Assembly: GCF_022012395.1 (NCBI RefSeq)
Contig: NZ_JAKLTQ010000015.1
Location: forward strand, 58,201 to 122,200
Source: Arthrobacter hankyongi
GTDB taxonomy: Bacteria > Actinomycetota > Actinomycetes > Actinomycetales > Micrococcaceae
Length of the DNA: 64,000 nucleotides
Direction: 5' to 3'
Below are positions 51,098-60,649 of the stretch, in pieces; positions within the stretch are counted from its first letter, which is position 1, and each line of letters opens with the position of its first letter. Position numbers and translations under genes: made by a program. The notes beneath the pieces are model-generated. The model worked only from the letters and a program-made list of their open reading frames with translations, had not been told where the DNA came from and searched no databases.

Positions 51098-51886
51098 TCA
51101 GTATCCCTTGGACTGGCCGCCGTCGACGGTGATGACGGTGCCGATGATGTGCCCGGCTTCGGGCGAGAGGAGGAAGGCGATGAGCGCGGCGACCTCGTCG
51201 GGCGACGTCGGCCGTCCGGTCGGCATGGTGGAGCGCATCCGCTCGTCCGCCTCCTCGACCGAGATGGAGTCCCGATCAGCCGCGGCCTGGACGAGCGAAT
51301 CCCAGCGGCCCGTCTGCGTGGGTCCGGGGGCGATCGCGTTCACGGCGATGCCCTCGGCGGCGAGCTGGGTCGCGGCGGCACGAGTCATCGCAAGCATCGC
51401 GCCGTTCGCAGCGCCGGCGACCGCCATCGCGGCGCCCGGCTCCTTGCCGGCCGAACCCGCGACATTGACGATGCGGCCTGCGGAGGACTGCCGGAGGTAA
51501 GGGAGCGCCGCCTGCATGACGCGCACGGCGCCGATGACCTTGGAGTCGAGTGCTGCCGCCCAGTCTGCGGACGGCACGGCGTCGAAGGTGCCGGACGGTG
51601 CCGACCCGACGCAGTTCACGACCGCGTCCAGAGCGCCGAGACGGGCGACGACCGCTTCGACGGCAGCCGCCGCCGAAGCGTCGTCGCCCGCGTCGAGCGG
51701 CACCGTGACGACCGAAGCGTCCGCGGCGACCTCGGCCAGGGCGGCTTCGGCCTCGCGGGCGCGATCAGCGCTTCTTCCACCGATCGCGACCGCGAAGCCG
51801 TCACGCACGAGGCGCTTGGCGGCCGCGAGGCCGATGCCGCTCGTGCCGCCGGCGATGAGCACGACGCGCCGGGACATCTCAGTCAC
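51098..51886 (-). CDS. SDR family protein lacking the Tyr-x3-Lys motif
   Basis: A 262-aa Rossmann protein with the cofactor motif GGTSGIG (13-19) and the normal SDR length. Where Y-x3-K is expected the chain reads AGAAN (in AVAGAANGAMLAMT), so the catalytic Tyr and Lys are replaced by Ala and Asn; the Ser region is NVAGSAGK. It is either an altered reductase or a non-catalytic partner. It overlaps the cupin gene by eight bases. Confidence 0.85.
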   Translation of the reverse strand: MTEMSRRVVLIAGGTSGIGLAAAKRLVRDGFAVAIGGRSADRAREAEAALAEVAADASVVTVPLDAGDDASAAAAVEAVVARLGALDAVVNCVGSAPSGTFDAVPSADWAAALDSKVIGAVRVMQAALPYLRQSSAGRIVNVAGSAGKEPGAAMAVAGAANGAMLAMTRAAATQLAAEGIAVNAIAPGPTQTGRWDSLVQAAADRDSISVEEADERMRSTMPTGRPTSPDEVAALIAFLLSPEAGHIIGTVITVDGGQSKGY

Positions 51887-52316
51887 GGTAGTCGATCTCG
51901 ATGTCGGCGATGTCCTCGGGGTCGAGGTTGACGACGATGTTGTCAGGGGTGCGCGTGGTGAGCCAGATCAGCTCCTGCGTCTTCGAGGCGTTGCCTTCGA
52001 TGTGCGGGACGAACGGCGGCACGTACACGAAGTCGCCCTCCTCGAGGTAGACGATCTCCTCGTAGCGCTCACCAAAGCGGATGAAGCCGCGGCCCTTGAG
52101 CACATGGCCGCCGGTCTCGGCCTCGCCGTGATGGTGGGCGTCGCTGATCTCGCCAGGACCGGTGTGGACGCGGCCGAACCAGAGGCCGTCGACCTCGGAG
52201 TTCTCGGGGCTCACGCCCGAGATACGGATCGCGTTCTTCGTCTGGCCGGGGGCCTCGATGAGGTCCGCACGGCGGTTCACCTTGAGGGTCTTGAGCTTCG
52301 GAGTGGTTTCGGACAT
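51879..52316 (-). CDS. Cupin domain protein
   Basis: A 145-aa single-cupin protein. HTGPGEISDAHHHGEAETGG carries the metal-binding His/Glu set, and VPPFVPHIEGN is the second cupin motif. Its role may be an isomerase, dioxygenase or binding protein of the catabolic pathway. AAAGGAG precedes the ATG; an in-frame start five codons upstream lies inside that site and was rejected. Confidence 0.88.
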   Translation of the reverse strand: MSETTPKLKTLKVNRRADLIEAPGQTKNAIRISGVSPENSEVDGLWFGRVHTGPGEISDAHHHGEAETGGHVLKGRGFIRFGERYEEIVYLEEGDFVYVPPFVPHIEGNASKTQELIWLTTRTPDNIVVNLDPEDIADIEIDYRD

Positions 52317-52327
52317 GGTCGCTCCTT

Positions 52328-53173
52328 TCACGCAGCGGTTGAGTGGTCGTCGTCCTCGACGATCGGATTCGAGAGTGTGCCGATCCCATTGATCGACACC
52401 TCCACGCGGTCACCCGGGAACATCCACAGCTTCGGCTCGCGCGCGGCACCGATGCCGCCGGGCGTTCCGGTGGCGATGACATCGCCGGGGCGCAGCGTCG
52501 TCCAAGTGGAGATCCGGGAGATGAGGTCGGCCACGCCGAAGACCAGCTGGCCGAGGTCGGAGTCCTGCACGACTTCGCCGTTGAGGGTCGTAGTGATGCG
52601 GTGTCCCGAGAGGTCGCCCAGCTCATCAGGCGTGGCGATGGCCGGCCCGAAGGCTCCGCTGGCGTCGAAGTTCTTGCCGGGCGTGAACTGGTGTGTCTGG
52701 TGCTGGAACTCGCGGATCGAGCCGTCGTTGAGGATGCTGTAGCCGAGCACGTGGTCAAGTGCGGCCTCGACAGGGATCCGCCGTCCTTCCTTGCCGATCA
52801 CGACTGCAAGCTCGCCCTCGAAATCGAAGGTGACGCTCTCCCGCGGGGCGATCAGCGGCGCGTGGTCGCCGACGAGCGAGTCGGCGAAGCGCGTGAAGAT
52901 GACCGGATGTGACGGCTTGTCCCGGCCGGTCTCGGCGATGTGGTCGGCGTAGTTGAGGCCGACGCAGATGACCTTCTCGGCGTCCGGGATCGGCGGCAAC
53001 GCAGTCACGGCGCCCGGGTCGATCGGCTCGGTCGCCTGCGACAGCACCGCGGTGCCGTGTTCACGCAGGGCGCCGCGCAGCGACGGCAGAGATGCCGGCG
53101 CCGCGAGGATGCGGTTGCCGTCAACGACGCCCCAACGCGGTGCTCCGCTGTGCAGGAACGAGACGAGCTTCAT
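52328..53173 (-). CDS. Fumarylacetoacetate hydrolase family protein
   Basis: A 281-aa hydrolase/decarboxylase/isomerase. The active-site set is visible: CVGLNYADHIAE, FEGELAVVIGKEGR with the metal-binding glutamates, GYSILNDGSIREFQ, and TGTPGGIG. It heads the operon FAH-cupin-SDR-dehydrogenase and likely cleaves or isomerises a dioxo acid from aromatic or sugar-acid breakdown. Confidence 0.93.
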   Translation of the reverse strand: MKLVSFLHSGAPRWGVVDGNRILAAPASLPSLRGALREHGTAVLSQATEPIDPGAVTALPPIPDAEKVICVGLNYADHIAETGRDKPSHPVIFTRFADSLVGDHAPLIAPRESVTFDFEGELAVVIGKEGRRIPVEAALDHVLGYSILNDGSIREFQHQTHQFTPGKNFDASGAFGPAIATPDELGDLSGHRITTTLNGEVVQDSDLGQLVFGVADLISRISTWTTLRPGDVIATGTPGGIGAAREPKLWMFPGDRVEVSINGIGTLSNPIVEDDDHSTAA

Positions 53174-53263
53174 GGGTGTGCCTCCTGGCCTTCGGTTGAC
53201 AACAGTGTGTCTTCGGATTGGTCAGCATCGTGCACTCGCCGACGCCGTCGTCCCGCCCAACGG

Positions 53264-53289
53264 TACACTAGAGTTTCCGTGATGCGGAA
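53264..53289. promoter_or_regulatory. Promoter and IclR-type operator before the transporter gene
   Basis: TACACT (53264-53269) is a -10-like element towards the transporter gene. The dyad TTCCG-TGATG-CGGAA (53275-53289) follows at once and would cover the transcription start, a repressor position. The dyad resembles TTCCTCATAGCGGAA at 49800. Confidence 0.55.
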
Positions 53290-53384
53290 GAACTTGTGGA
53301 GTATTCCCGTTGAGCGGTACAGTCGCGACGACTCAATGGCGAGCCGATCGCAGCCTCTCGCCACCTACCGCCCCTGGAGGCAGC

Positions 53385-54785
53385 ATGACCAACCAAGACG
53401 CATTTACCCCGATTCCGCATGCCGGCCCTGCCATCGGAGCTCCGGCCACCGACGAGCTGAAGACGCTCAATCAGAGCCTCGTCTCCAAAAAGCAGGAGCG
53501 GCGAGCCGTCGCCTCGGGGGCGCTGGGCTCCGCGCTCGAGTGGTTCGACTTCGCTGTCTACGGGGCGCTCTCGGCCACACTCTTCCCGGCCCTGTTCTTC
53601 TCGAACCTTGGTGAGGGCGGTGCGCTGCTCGCCTCGTTCGCGACCTTCTTCGTCGGCTTCCTTGCCCGTCCACTCGGCGCATTCGTGTGCGGCTGGGCGG
53701 GTGACCGCTTCGGCCGTCGTCCGGTGCTGCTCGGCTCCTTCATAGCGATGGGCATCGCGTCGCTGATCATCGGCCTGCTGCCGACCGGCCAGGGCCTCGT
53801 GATCGCCACGATCCTCGTCCTGATGCGCTTCGTGCAGGGCTTCTCGCTCGGCGGTGAGGCGACAGGCGCCCAGCTCATGACGATGGAACACGCTGTCGGC
53901 TCGCGCCGCGGCATCCTCGGCTCCTTCATGAACATCGGCTCGCCGATCAGCCAGGTGCTCGCAAACGTCACGCTCGCTGTGCTGTCGACCACGCTGTCGC
54001 AGGCCGACTGGGAGGCCTGGGGCTGGCGCGTGCCGTTCATCGCTGCCATCGGTCTCGTCATCGTGGGGCTGTACATCCGCCTCAAGCTCGAGGAGACGCG
54101 CGCGTTCAAGGTGCAGCAGGAGGCCGTCAAGCGCGAGGCCGGCGAAAAGAAGGTCAACGGCCTGGCTGTGCTGAAGTCGCAGCCGCTGACGGTCGTTAAG
54201 CTCGTGCTGCATTGGGCTCCGTTCGCCCAGACGTTCTACATCGTCGCCATCTATGGCCTCTCCTACATGACGAAACAGGGTGGCTTCTCGTCCGGCGACG
54301 GCTTCATGACCCTGATGATCGCAAACTTCGTCTCGATCTTCGCCGGTGTCTTTGGCGGATGGACCAGCGACCGTCTCGGACGCAAGCCCATCATGTACAT
54401 CGGCTGCGCGATCATGTTCGTCGGCGTCCTGGCGTTCTTTCCGTCGGTCAACTCGGGCTCGATCGTGCTGGCGATCATCGCCGCGACTATCGCGCTGAGC
54501 GGCGTGCAGCTCGGCTTCGGCGCACAACCTGCATTCTTCGCCGAGCAGTTCCCGACTGCGACCCGCTTCACGGGCTCTGCGCTGGCGCTGACGTTCTCCG
54601 GCCTGATCTTCGCCGCGCCCGCACCCTACCTGGCCGCCGCCCTGGCGCAGACCGGACCGAACTCGTACTGGCTGGTGATGGGCGTCAACCTCGCGGTGAT
54701 CGTGATGTCGGTCGTCGTGACCCGGACGCTGACCGATAAGAACCGTCACCGCGACCTGGCGGCGTACCTGTCCCACAACGACTGA
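53385..54785 (+). CDS. MFS transporter, metabolite:H+ symporter type
   Basis: A 466-aa transporter with 12 membrane helices. SALEWFDFAVYGALSATLFP and GDRFGRRPVLLGSF are typical of the MHS subfamily that takes up organic acids such as shikimate, ketoglutarate or proline/betaine. A GGAGG site lies four bases before the ATG. It probably imports the substrate of the divergent catabolic operon. Confidence 0.93.
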   Translation: MTNQDAFTPIPHAGPAIGAPATDELKTLNQSLVSKKQERRAVASGALGSALEWFDFAVYGALSATLFPALFFSNLGEGGALLASFATFFVGFLARPLGAFVCGWAGDRFGRRPVLLGSFIAMGIASLIIGLLPTGQGLVIATILVLMRFVQGFSLGGEATGAQLMTMEHAVGSRRGILGSFMNIGSPISQVLANVTLAVLSTTLSQADWEAWGWRVPFIAAIGLVIVGLYIRLKLEETRAFKVQQEAVKREAGEKKVNGLAVLKSQPLTVVKLVLHWAPFAQTFYIVAIYGLSYMTKQGGFSSGDGFMTLMIANFVSIFAGVFGGWTSDRLGRKPIMYIGCAIMFVGVLAFFPSVNSGSIVLAIIAATIALSGVQLGFGAQPAFFAEQFPTATRFTGSALALTFSGLIFAAPAPYLAAALAQTGPNSYWLVMGVNLAVIVMSVVVTRTLTDKNRHRDLAAYLSHND

Positions 54786-54802
54786 GAAGGCTATTTACTT
54801 CG

Positions 54803-55567
54803 ATGCCCCTCTCCCATGTCGAGGCTGGCGATGAGTACACCATCGCCAGCCTCGACCTCGGTCTGCACGCCCTGACGCTGCTGCTCGCCCGTGACCGGAC
54901 CACAGTCGGTGAGCTGGCGGCAATGCTGGGGACCGGCCGCTCGCGGGCGCATCGCGTGCTGCGTACACTGGAGGCCCGCGGCTTCGTTGCGCCCTCCGCC
55001 TCCGGCCGCGGCTTCGTCGCCGGACCCGCCGTGCTCCGCCTCAGCGCCCCCGGCGGCACCGCTGTTCGGACGCGCTTCGAGCTGCGCCCCACGATCGAGC
55101 GCGTCCGAACGCTCACGGGCGAAGACGTGCACACCTGTGTGCTCGTCGGCGACCAGGTCCTCGTCGTCGACGGACGCCGATCCCATCGCACGCCCAGTAT
55201 CGGGCTTCGCGTCGGCATGATGGTGCCCGCGCATGCCATGGCCGGCGGCAAGCTGCTGCTCTCGCACCTCGACGACGGCCAGGTGCTGGGGCTCATGCCA
55301 CCCAGCCTCGCCCGGCACGGACCGAATACGATCACCGATCGCAGTTCGCTCATCTGCGAGCTCGCTGCCACCCGTGCCCGCGGCTTCGCCGTCGCCTCGC
55401 AGGAATCCGAGCGGGGCGTCGACTCTGTCGCCGTACTGCTGGGCGGCGGCACGTGGCGCGACCGCATCGCCCTCGTCGTGTCCTGCCCCACCGATCGCGG
55501 CGGGCCCGGGCGACTTACGACCCTCGGCGAACAGGTACTCGCAGCCCTACAGGAAGGGCAACGATGA
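54803..55567 (+). CDS. IclR family transcriptional regulator
   Basis: A 254-aa IclR protein: DNA-binding part TVGELAAMLGTGRSRAHRVLRT and effector domain with PAHAMAGGKLLLSHL and ARGFAVASQESERGVDSVAV. It starts 17 bases after the transporter gene and overlaps a truncated SDR by four bases. It is the second IclR regulator of the island, unlike the first in sequence. Confidence 0.93.
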   Translation: MPLSHVEAGDEYTIASLDLGLHALTLLLARDRTTVGELAAMLGTGRSRAHRVLRTLEARGFVAPSASGRGFVAGPAVLRLSAPGGTAVRTRFELRPTIERVRTLTGEDVHTCVLVGDQVLVVDGRRSHRTPSIGLRVGMMVPAHAMAGGKLLLSHLDDGQVLGLMPPSLARHGPNTITDRSSLICELAATRARGFAVASQESERGVDSVAVLLGGGTWRDRIALVVSCPTDRGGPGRLTTLGEQVLAALQEGQR

Positions 55568-55674
55568 CGAAGCTCCGAGCCGTCGTCGTCGGCGCGTCGC
55601 GCGGGATGGGTGCGGTTATCGCCCGCCGCCTTATGGCCGCTGGCCCGGCGGTCGAGCCCATGCCATTCCGCTGA
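55564..55674 (+). pseudogene. Truncated SDR (first 36 residues)
   Basis: ATG overlapping the iclR stop (ATGA) begins a Rossmann start: KLRAVVVGASRGMGAVIARR, clearly an SDR cofactor motif. After about 28 residues the frame runs into unrelated sequence and stops at 55674. The rest of the gene is missing, so a deletion or insertion boundary lies near 55640-55650, where the catabolic island ends. Confidence 0.8.
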
Positions 55675-55767
55675 TCCAAACGGCGGGGCAGCGCCCATAC
55701 CTTAACTGGTCAGGCACCGCGGCCTTCTGCAGGCGGCAAGCAGCATCAAATTCACCAGGGAGCGGCA

Positions 55768-56724
55768 GTGCACAAGTCAGGGAACGTTCGACGGGGAGGT
55801 CTCGCCATCGGACTGGCAACTTATGCCATCTGGGGCTTCTTCCCGCTGTACTTCATACTGCTTCGCGGCGTCCACCCCCTGGAGATTCTCATCCACAGGG
55901 TGCTCTGGGCCTCCGTTGTCATGCTCGGTGGGCTGGCCCTGGCCGGACAATGGTCCTCGCTCAGGCACGCCTTCATGGATCGTTGGACACGGCGTCGGCT
56001 GTGTCTGGCTTCGGTGCTCATTGGCGCCGTTTGGTTCTTCTACGGCTACGGTGCCCTGACAGGCCGCGCGGTCGACGTGGCATTGGGATATTTCATCTGC
56101 CCCCTCATTACCGTGACGCTGGCGGTACTGATCCAGGGGGAACGCCTGCGGCCGACCCAGTGGATATCGGTCGCGCTCGGTACTTCCGCGGTGGCGGTGG
56201 TGGCCATTGGTTATGGAACGTTTCCCTGGATCGCCTGCGTTATTGCGATTTCTTTCGGGTTTTACAGCCTCGTAAAGAACCAAGTAGGCCCGGATGTGAA
56301 TGCCGCGGCAGGTATGACAATCGAGTCTGTTTTCCTGCTTCCGGCCGTGGGACTGCTCTTCGTGTGGATGAACACCACCCAGCAGACCACATTCATGGTC
56401 AGCGCTCCGGATTCGACAGATCTTTGGTTGATACTTTCCGGACCGATGACTGTCGTACCACTCCTGCTGTTCGCCATGGCTGCGAGCCGCCTGCCGCTGT
56501 CCCTGCTAGGCAACCTTCAATACCTGAATCCCGTGCTGCAATTGCTGGCCGCTGTCCTTTTCCTCCATGAAGCCATGCCGCCTGCACGGTGGGCAGGCTT
56601 TGTTCTGGTCTGGTTGGCCCTCATGTGCCTCGTTTTAGACGCCTACCGTGTTCGACGACCGGGACAGAAGCAAGGCAACGGTCCGTCCCGGGACCGCCTT
56701 CCAACGAGCGGAAGGCAGAGGTAG
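55768..56724 (+). CDS. rarD: EamA family transporter RarD
   Basis: A 318-aa protein with ten membrane helices. GLATYAIWGFFPLYFILLRG and HRVLWASVVM near the start and NLQYLNPVLQLLAAVLFLHE near the end mark the RarD subgroup of the EamA/DMT family. The substrate is unknown. The GTG start follows AGGGAG. It begins 93 bases after the truncated SDR. Confidence 0.93.
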   Translation: MHKSGNVRRGGLAIGLATYAIWGFFPLYFILLRGVHPLEILIHRVLWASVVMLGGLALAGQWSSLRHAFMDRWTRRRLCLASVLIGAVWFFYGYGALTGRAVDVALGYFICPLITVTLAVLIQGERLRPTQWISVALGTSAVAVVAIGYGTFPWIACVIAISFGFYSLVKNQVGPDVNAAAGMTIESVFLLPAVGLLFVWMNTTQQTTFMVSAPDSTDLWLILSGPMTVVPLLLFAMAASRLPLSLLGNLQYLNPVLQLLAAVLFLHEAMPPARWAGFVLVWLALMCLVLDAYRVRRPGQKQGNGPSRDRLPTSGRQR

Positions 56725-56787
56725 CCGAAATTGATCCTCGATGAACTCTTCTGAGTCTTGGACAGGGCTTGGCGGAGCGCCCCAATC

Positions 56788-57894
56788 CTAGAACACCGCC
56801 CGCAGCACCGGGATCCGGGCGGCCGCGAGCGAGATAGCGAAGGAGGCCACCGTGGCGATGGCGAACTTCAGCGCCGCCAGCGCGAAGGTGGGGACGCCGG
56901 GGGTGGGGAACACCACGAACGTCAGCCACAGCAGGACCAGGTAGTGGCACAGGAACACCCCGAAGGAGGCGTTGGACAGCGCGCGCAGGATCCTGCCGGT
57001 CCGGTCGCCGGGCCGCCAGCCGCGCAGCAGGTGGAACACCGAGAAAAAGATGCACATCGAGGCCGCCGTCACGCCCAGGCCCAGATAATTGGTCGGGGCC
57101 AGCACGTCCAGCAGCAGTGGTTTGTCCCGGCTGATCCAGTGCCAGATGTTGAAGATGGACAGGACGGCCCCGGCGGCCCCGGCCGCGGCGGCGGCGTTCC
57201 GGCTGACCAGGAGCTGGGTGAGCACCCAGCCGGCCATGAAGTAGCCGACGTAGGGGATCCACTGGGTCAGGATGTTCCACGGGAAACGCCAGTTGCCCCC
57301 GGTTTCGATGTTCCAGGCCTGGACAGCGAAGACGGCCAGGAACAGCAGCTGCACCGCCGCCGTCGCCAGGACCGCCCGGCGCAGGCTACCCCGGTGCAGG
57401 AACCTGGCCAGCGGCGGCGCCGCCAGATACAGCCCGAGGATCAGCCAGAGGAAGTACAGGTGCGGGGCCACCCGGTTGAAGAACACCTCGGCCGCCACCT
57501 GCCCGGCGTCCAGCGGCCGGCCGGACACCAAGGCAGGGACTGCCAGGAGGTAGACAAGGTGCCAGAAGACCAGCGCCGGCAGCAGCCGGACGGCCCGGCG
57601 GCGGTAGAATACGCGGGGCCCGGGCAGCTGCGCCTTCAGCGACAGGGTCAGCGTGCCCGAGATCATCACGAAGACCGGCACCACCCAGATGAAGCCGATG
57701 TCGATGACGGCCGCCGGCAGCCAGCCGGCCGTCCCGCGGGCCGCGTCGTCGCCGGCGATCTGCCCGAAGGCGTGGATCGCGATCACGCCCGTGATGCTCA
57801 CGATGCGCAGCAGGTCCAGCGCGTAGTTGCGCCCGGCCGGAACGGCAGAGGCCCCCGCGGCCGGCCCTGGCGGGCGGGCTGCGGGGGCCTTCAT
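56788..57894 (-). CDS. Acyltransferase family 3 membrane protein
   Basis: A 368-aa protein with about ten membrane helices, of the family that O-acetylates or acylates surface glycans. The active histidine is in GVIAIHAFGQ and the arginines follow in FYRRRAVRLLPALVFWH. The ATG at 57894 lies seven bases after the ino1 stop, so the two are co-transcribed. It may modify the glycan made by the downstream transferase cluster or an inositol-containing lipid. Confidence 0.88.
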   Translation of the reverse strand: MKAPAARPPGPAAGASAVPAGRNYALDLLRIVSITGVIAIHAFGQIAGDDAARGTAGWLPAAVIDIGFIWVVPVFVMISGTLTLSLKAQLPGPRVFYRRRAVRLLPALVFWHLVYLLAVPALVSGRPLDAGQVAAEVFFNRVAPHLYFLWLILGLYLAAPPLARFLHRGSLRRAVLATAAVQLLFLAVFAVQAWNIETGGNWRFPWNILTQWIPYVGYFMAGWVLTQLLVSRNAAAAAGAAGAVLSIFNIWHWISRDKPLLLDVLAPTNYLGLGVTAASMCIFFSVFHLLRGWRPGDRTGRILRALSNASFGVFLCHYLVLLWLTFVVFPTPGVPTFALAALKFAIATVASFAISLAAARIPVLRAVF

Positions 57895-57901
57895 GGGGTT
57901 T

Positions 57902-58987
57902 CTAGCGCTCGATGTCGCCGCGGATGAAGGCCTCGACCTTTTCATGCGCGACGTCGTCGTTGTACTGCTCCGGCGGGGACTTCATGAAATAGCTGGATGC
58001 GGACAGGATGGGGCCGCCGATGCCCCGGTCCTTGGCGATCTTGGCGGCGCGCAGGGCGTCGATGATCACGCCGGCGGAGTTCGGGGAGTCCCAAACCTCC
58101 AGCTTGTACTCCAGGGACACCGGGGCGTCGCCGAAATTGCGGCCCTCGAGCCGGACAAAGGCCCACTTGCGGTCGTCCAGCCAGGACACGTAGTCCGAGG
58201 GGCCGATGTGCACGTCCTCGTCGCGCAGCGCGGCGGAGGTGTTGGAGGTGACGGCCTGGGTCTTGGAGATCTTCTTGGACTCCAGGCGCTCGCGCTCGAG
58301 CATGTTCTTGAAGTCCATGTTGCCGCCGACGTTCAGCTGGTAGGTGCGGTCCAGCGTGACGCCGCGGTCTTCGAACAGCTTGGCCATCACCCGGTGGGTG
58401 ATGGTGGCGCCGATCTGGCTCTTGATGTCGTCGCCGACGATCGGCACTCCGGCGGCGGTGAACTTATCCGCCCACTCCTTGGTGCCGGCGATGAAGACCG
58501 GCAGCGCGTTGACGAACGCCACCCCGGCATCGATCGCGCACTGGGCGTAGAACTTGGCCGCCTCTTCGGAACCGACCGGCAGGTAGCAGACCAGGACATC
58601 CACCTGGGCGTCCTTCAGCACGGCGACGACGTCGACCGGCTCCTCCGGGGACTCGGCGATGGTCTCGCGGTAGTACTTGCCCAGTCCGTCCAGGGTGTGG
58701 CCGCGCAGGACCTTCACACCGGTGGCCGGCACGTCGGCAATCTTGATGGTGTTGTTTTCGCTGGCACCGATGGCGTCCGCCAGATCCAGTCCGACCTTCT
58801 TGCTGTCGACGTCGAAGGCGGCGACGAACTGCACGTCGTTCACGTGGTACTTGCCGAACTTGACGTGCATCAGGCCGGGGATGGTCGATTCAGGATTCGC
58901 GTCCCGGTAGTACTCGACGCCCTGGACCAGTGACGCGGCGCAATTGCCGACGCCGACAATGGCCACCCGGATGGGGTTCTCTGCCAC
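57902..58987 (-). CDS. ino1: Inositol-3-phosphate synthase
   Basis: A 361-aa NAD-dependent enzyme that makes myo-inositol-3-phosphate from glucose-6-phosphate, the first step to phosphatidylinositol and mycothiol. It is the short actinobacterial form ([47 protein letters not shown]). The GTG at 58987 has a perfect AAAAGGAG site; the 15 extra upstream residues were rejected. Confidence 0.96.
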   Translation of the reverse strand: MAENPIRVAIVGVGNCAASLVQGVEYYRDANPESTIPGLMHVKFGKYHVNDVQFVAAFDVDSKKVGLDLADAIGASENNTIKIADVPATGVKVLRGHTLDGLGKYYRETIAESPEEPVDVVAVLKDAQVDVLVCYLPVGSEEAAKFYAQCAIDAGVAFVNALPVFIAGTKEWADKFTAAGVPIVGDDIKSQIGATITHRVMAKLFEDRGVTLDRTYQLNVGGNMDFKNMLERERLESKKISKTQAVTSNTSAALRDEDVHIGPSDYVSWLDDRKWAFVRLEGRNFGDAPVSLEYKLEVWDSPNSAGVIIDALRAAKIAKDRGIGGPILSASSYFMKSPPEQYNDDVAHEKVEAFIRGDIER

Positions 58988-59095
58988 GGTTCTCCTTTTA
59001 AAAACACTGCAATGGGGCCACGTCTGGACCACGCGGCCAGTTTATTCTACCGAATGGCGCAAACTTCCCGGGAATCGGCGACGCCGGACGGCCGG

Positions 59096-59389
59096 TTAAC
59101 CGTTCATCGGCCCTTCGGCACTGACGTGCTCGGCGCCCGGGCCGGCCACGTCCACGGTACAGCGGACCACGAGCTTGCCGTGCCCGGTTTCACCGCCGTC
59201 GATCAGGGTCTCGGCCTCGCTGACCAGGGTGAAGACGGCGGTGGCCGGCAGGACCTGCAGTCCCTTGGCGGCGGCAACCTCGGCCGCGTTGCGCAAGGCC
59301 GCGTCCTTCAGGTCCAAGACGTAGGCGGCATCGTTTTCGCGGTCGGGGTCACCGAAGGCCCACCCGAAGAGCGTGGATTTCCTGGTCAT
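59096..59389 (-). CDS. 97-aa protein of unknown function
   Basis: A small soluble protein (STLFGWAFGDPDRENDAAYV then LDLKDAALRNAAEVAAAKG) with mixed alpha/beta character, no membrane segment and no motif that I recognise. The frame has the codon pattern of its neighbours, which supports a real gene. It sits between ino1 and the glycan cluster on the same strand. Confidence 0.6.
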   Translation of the reverse strand: MTRKSTLFGWAFGDPDRENDAAYVLDLKDAALRNAAEVAAAKGLQVLPATAVFTLVSEAETLIDGGETGHGKLVVRCTVDVAGPGAEHVSAEGPMNG

Positions 59390-59440
59390 GGCGGCCAGTG
59401 TACGGGAGGGAGGCTCCCTCCCTTGGCGGGACGCTGGAAG

Positions 59441-60649
59441 CTACCGGCGCAGCGCCAGCACGAGTTTCAGCGCCGGCGCCGGCAGCAGGGTGCGCAGCCG
59501 CAGCCGCAGCCGGCGCCGCCGGTTGGCCGCGAGGCGTTCGTCGCTCAGCACCAGCTTGCCGGCGCGCGCCCGGCGGGCGTACAGGGCCAGCAGGTCCCCC
59601 AGCGGCGTGTCCTGCTGGTGGAAGTAGTTGTCCCGCAGCCAGCCCGGCTCCGGGTGGAAGAAACGGCCTGCCTTCAGGTCGTCCAGCGTGCCCAGCAGGC
59701 CGCTGCCGGTGAAGACCTTGTTCAGCATTTCCTCGGAGACGCCGAAATCGGACAGGATCAGCACCGGCAGCCCGGCGTCGACCGCCTCCAGCGCGGCGGT
59801 GGAGCTGACGGTGACCATGGCGGTGCCGGGCGCCAGTTGGTCGGCCATGGAGCCGGTGCAGAATTCGAGTTCGTGTCCGGCGGCGGCCCGGGCCTCCACC
59901 AGCTGGTTCCACAGCGTGTCGAACGGGTACTGCTCGCGGTGGGTCTGCGGCTCGCCGGCCCAGGCGCGCAGCTTGACCCGGACCGTCAGCCCGGAGCGGC
60001 GCGCCAGCGCGGCCAGGGCCTGCAGGATCGCCACCCGGTCCTCGCGTTCCACCGGCACCTTGGCCTGCGGGGCGAAGACCACCGTCTTGAGCGGCGCCTG
60101 GACCGGTTCCGGCCGGGGATTGGATTTGAGGAACGGCAGCCGGCTGACCAGGATCCGCTGCTCCGGCTCCTGCTGCAGGGCCTCGGCCAGGTCGCTGAAG
60201 GCCCGGCATTCGGCGTAGCTGTGGGTGATGAACGCATCGCCGAGGGCGCGGAAGGCCAGTGCCTTGCCGGTGGCGGGAATGGCGACCCCCGGCAGTGCCG
60301 AGACCAGCGCCGGGCGCGGGGTGAGCCGGGCCGCGTGGCCGAAGACCTCCTCGGCCACCGGGCCGGTGGCGGCGGCCAACACGACGTCGGACCCCGCCAG
60401 CACGCTGCGCAGCGTGCCGGCCGGCACCACCGGCACGGCCCGGCCGTCCTGGAAGGTCCCGGCCGTGGCGGCGGCCAGCTGCTCATGGGTCGGCTGCAGC
60501 GGTGAGCGGACCAGCAGGACCCGGCGCTCCCATTCGGGTCCGAGGCCCTGCAGCGTGGCGCAGGCGAACTTCAGGTAGGAGTCGCTGTCGGCCACGGCGG
60601 TGATCCGGAAACGGGCGCCCGCGGTCCCGGCGTCGGCCCCGGTACTCAT
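59441..60649 (-). CDS. DUF6716-type putative glycosyltransferase
   Basis: A 402-aa protein with a glycosyltransferase-B-like layout: ITAVADSDSYLKFACATLQG at the start and SSTAALEAVDAGLPVLIL-type loop (VSSTAALEAVDAGLPVLIL) in the C-terminal half, as in enzymes that bind nucleotide sugars. It overlaps the preceding gene by four bases. I place it in the DUF6716 family from memory. It probably acts in surface glycan synthesis. Confidence 0.78.
   Translation of the reverse strand: MSTGADAGTAGARFRITAVADSDSYLKFACATLQGLGPEWERRVLLVRSPLQPTHEQLAAATAGTFQDGRAVPVVPAGTLRSVLAGSDVVLAAATGPVAEEVFGHAARLTPRPALVSALPGVAIPATGKALAFRALGDAFITHSYAECRAFSDLAEALQQEPEQRILVSRLPFLKSNPRPEPVQAPLKTVVFAPQAKVPVEREDRVAILQALAALARRSGLTVRVKLRAWAGEPQTHREQYPFDTLWNQLVEARAAAGHELEFCTGSMADQLAPGTAMVTVSSTAALEAVDAGLPVLILSDFGVSEEMLNKVFTGSGLLGTLDDLKAGRFFHPEPGWLRDNYFHQQDTPLGDLLALYARRARAGKLVLSDERLAANRRRRLRLRLRTLLPAPALKLVLALRR

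Noticed and set aside
58827..58839. TTCACGTGGTAC inside ino1 as another parS site
   Set aside because: It is not symmetric beyond CACGTG and lies in a coding region, so it is probably chance.
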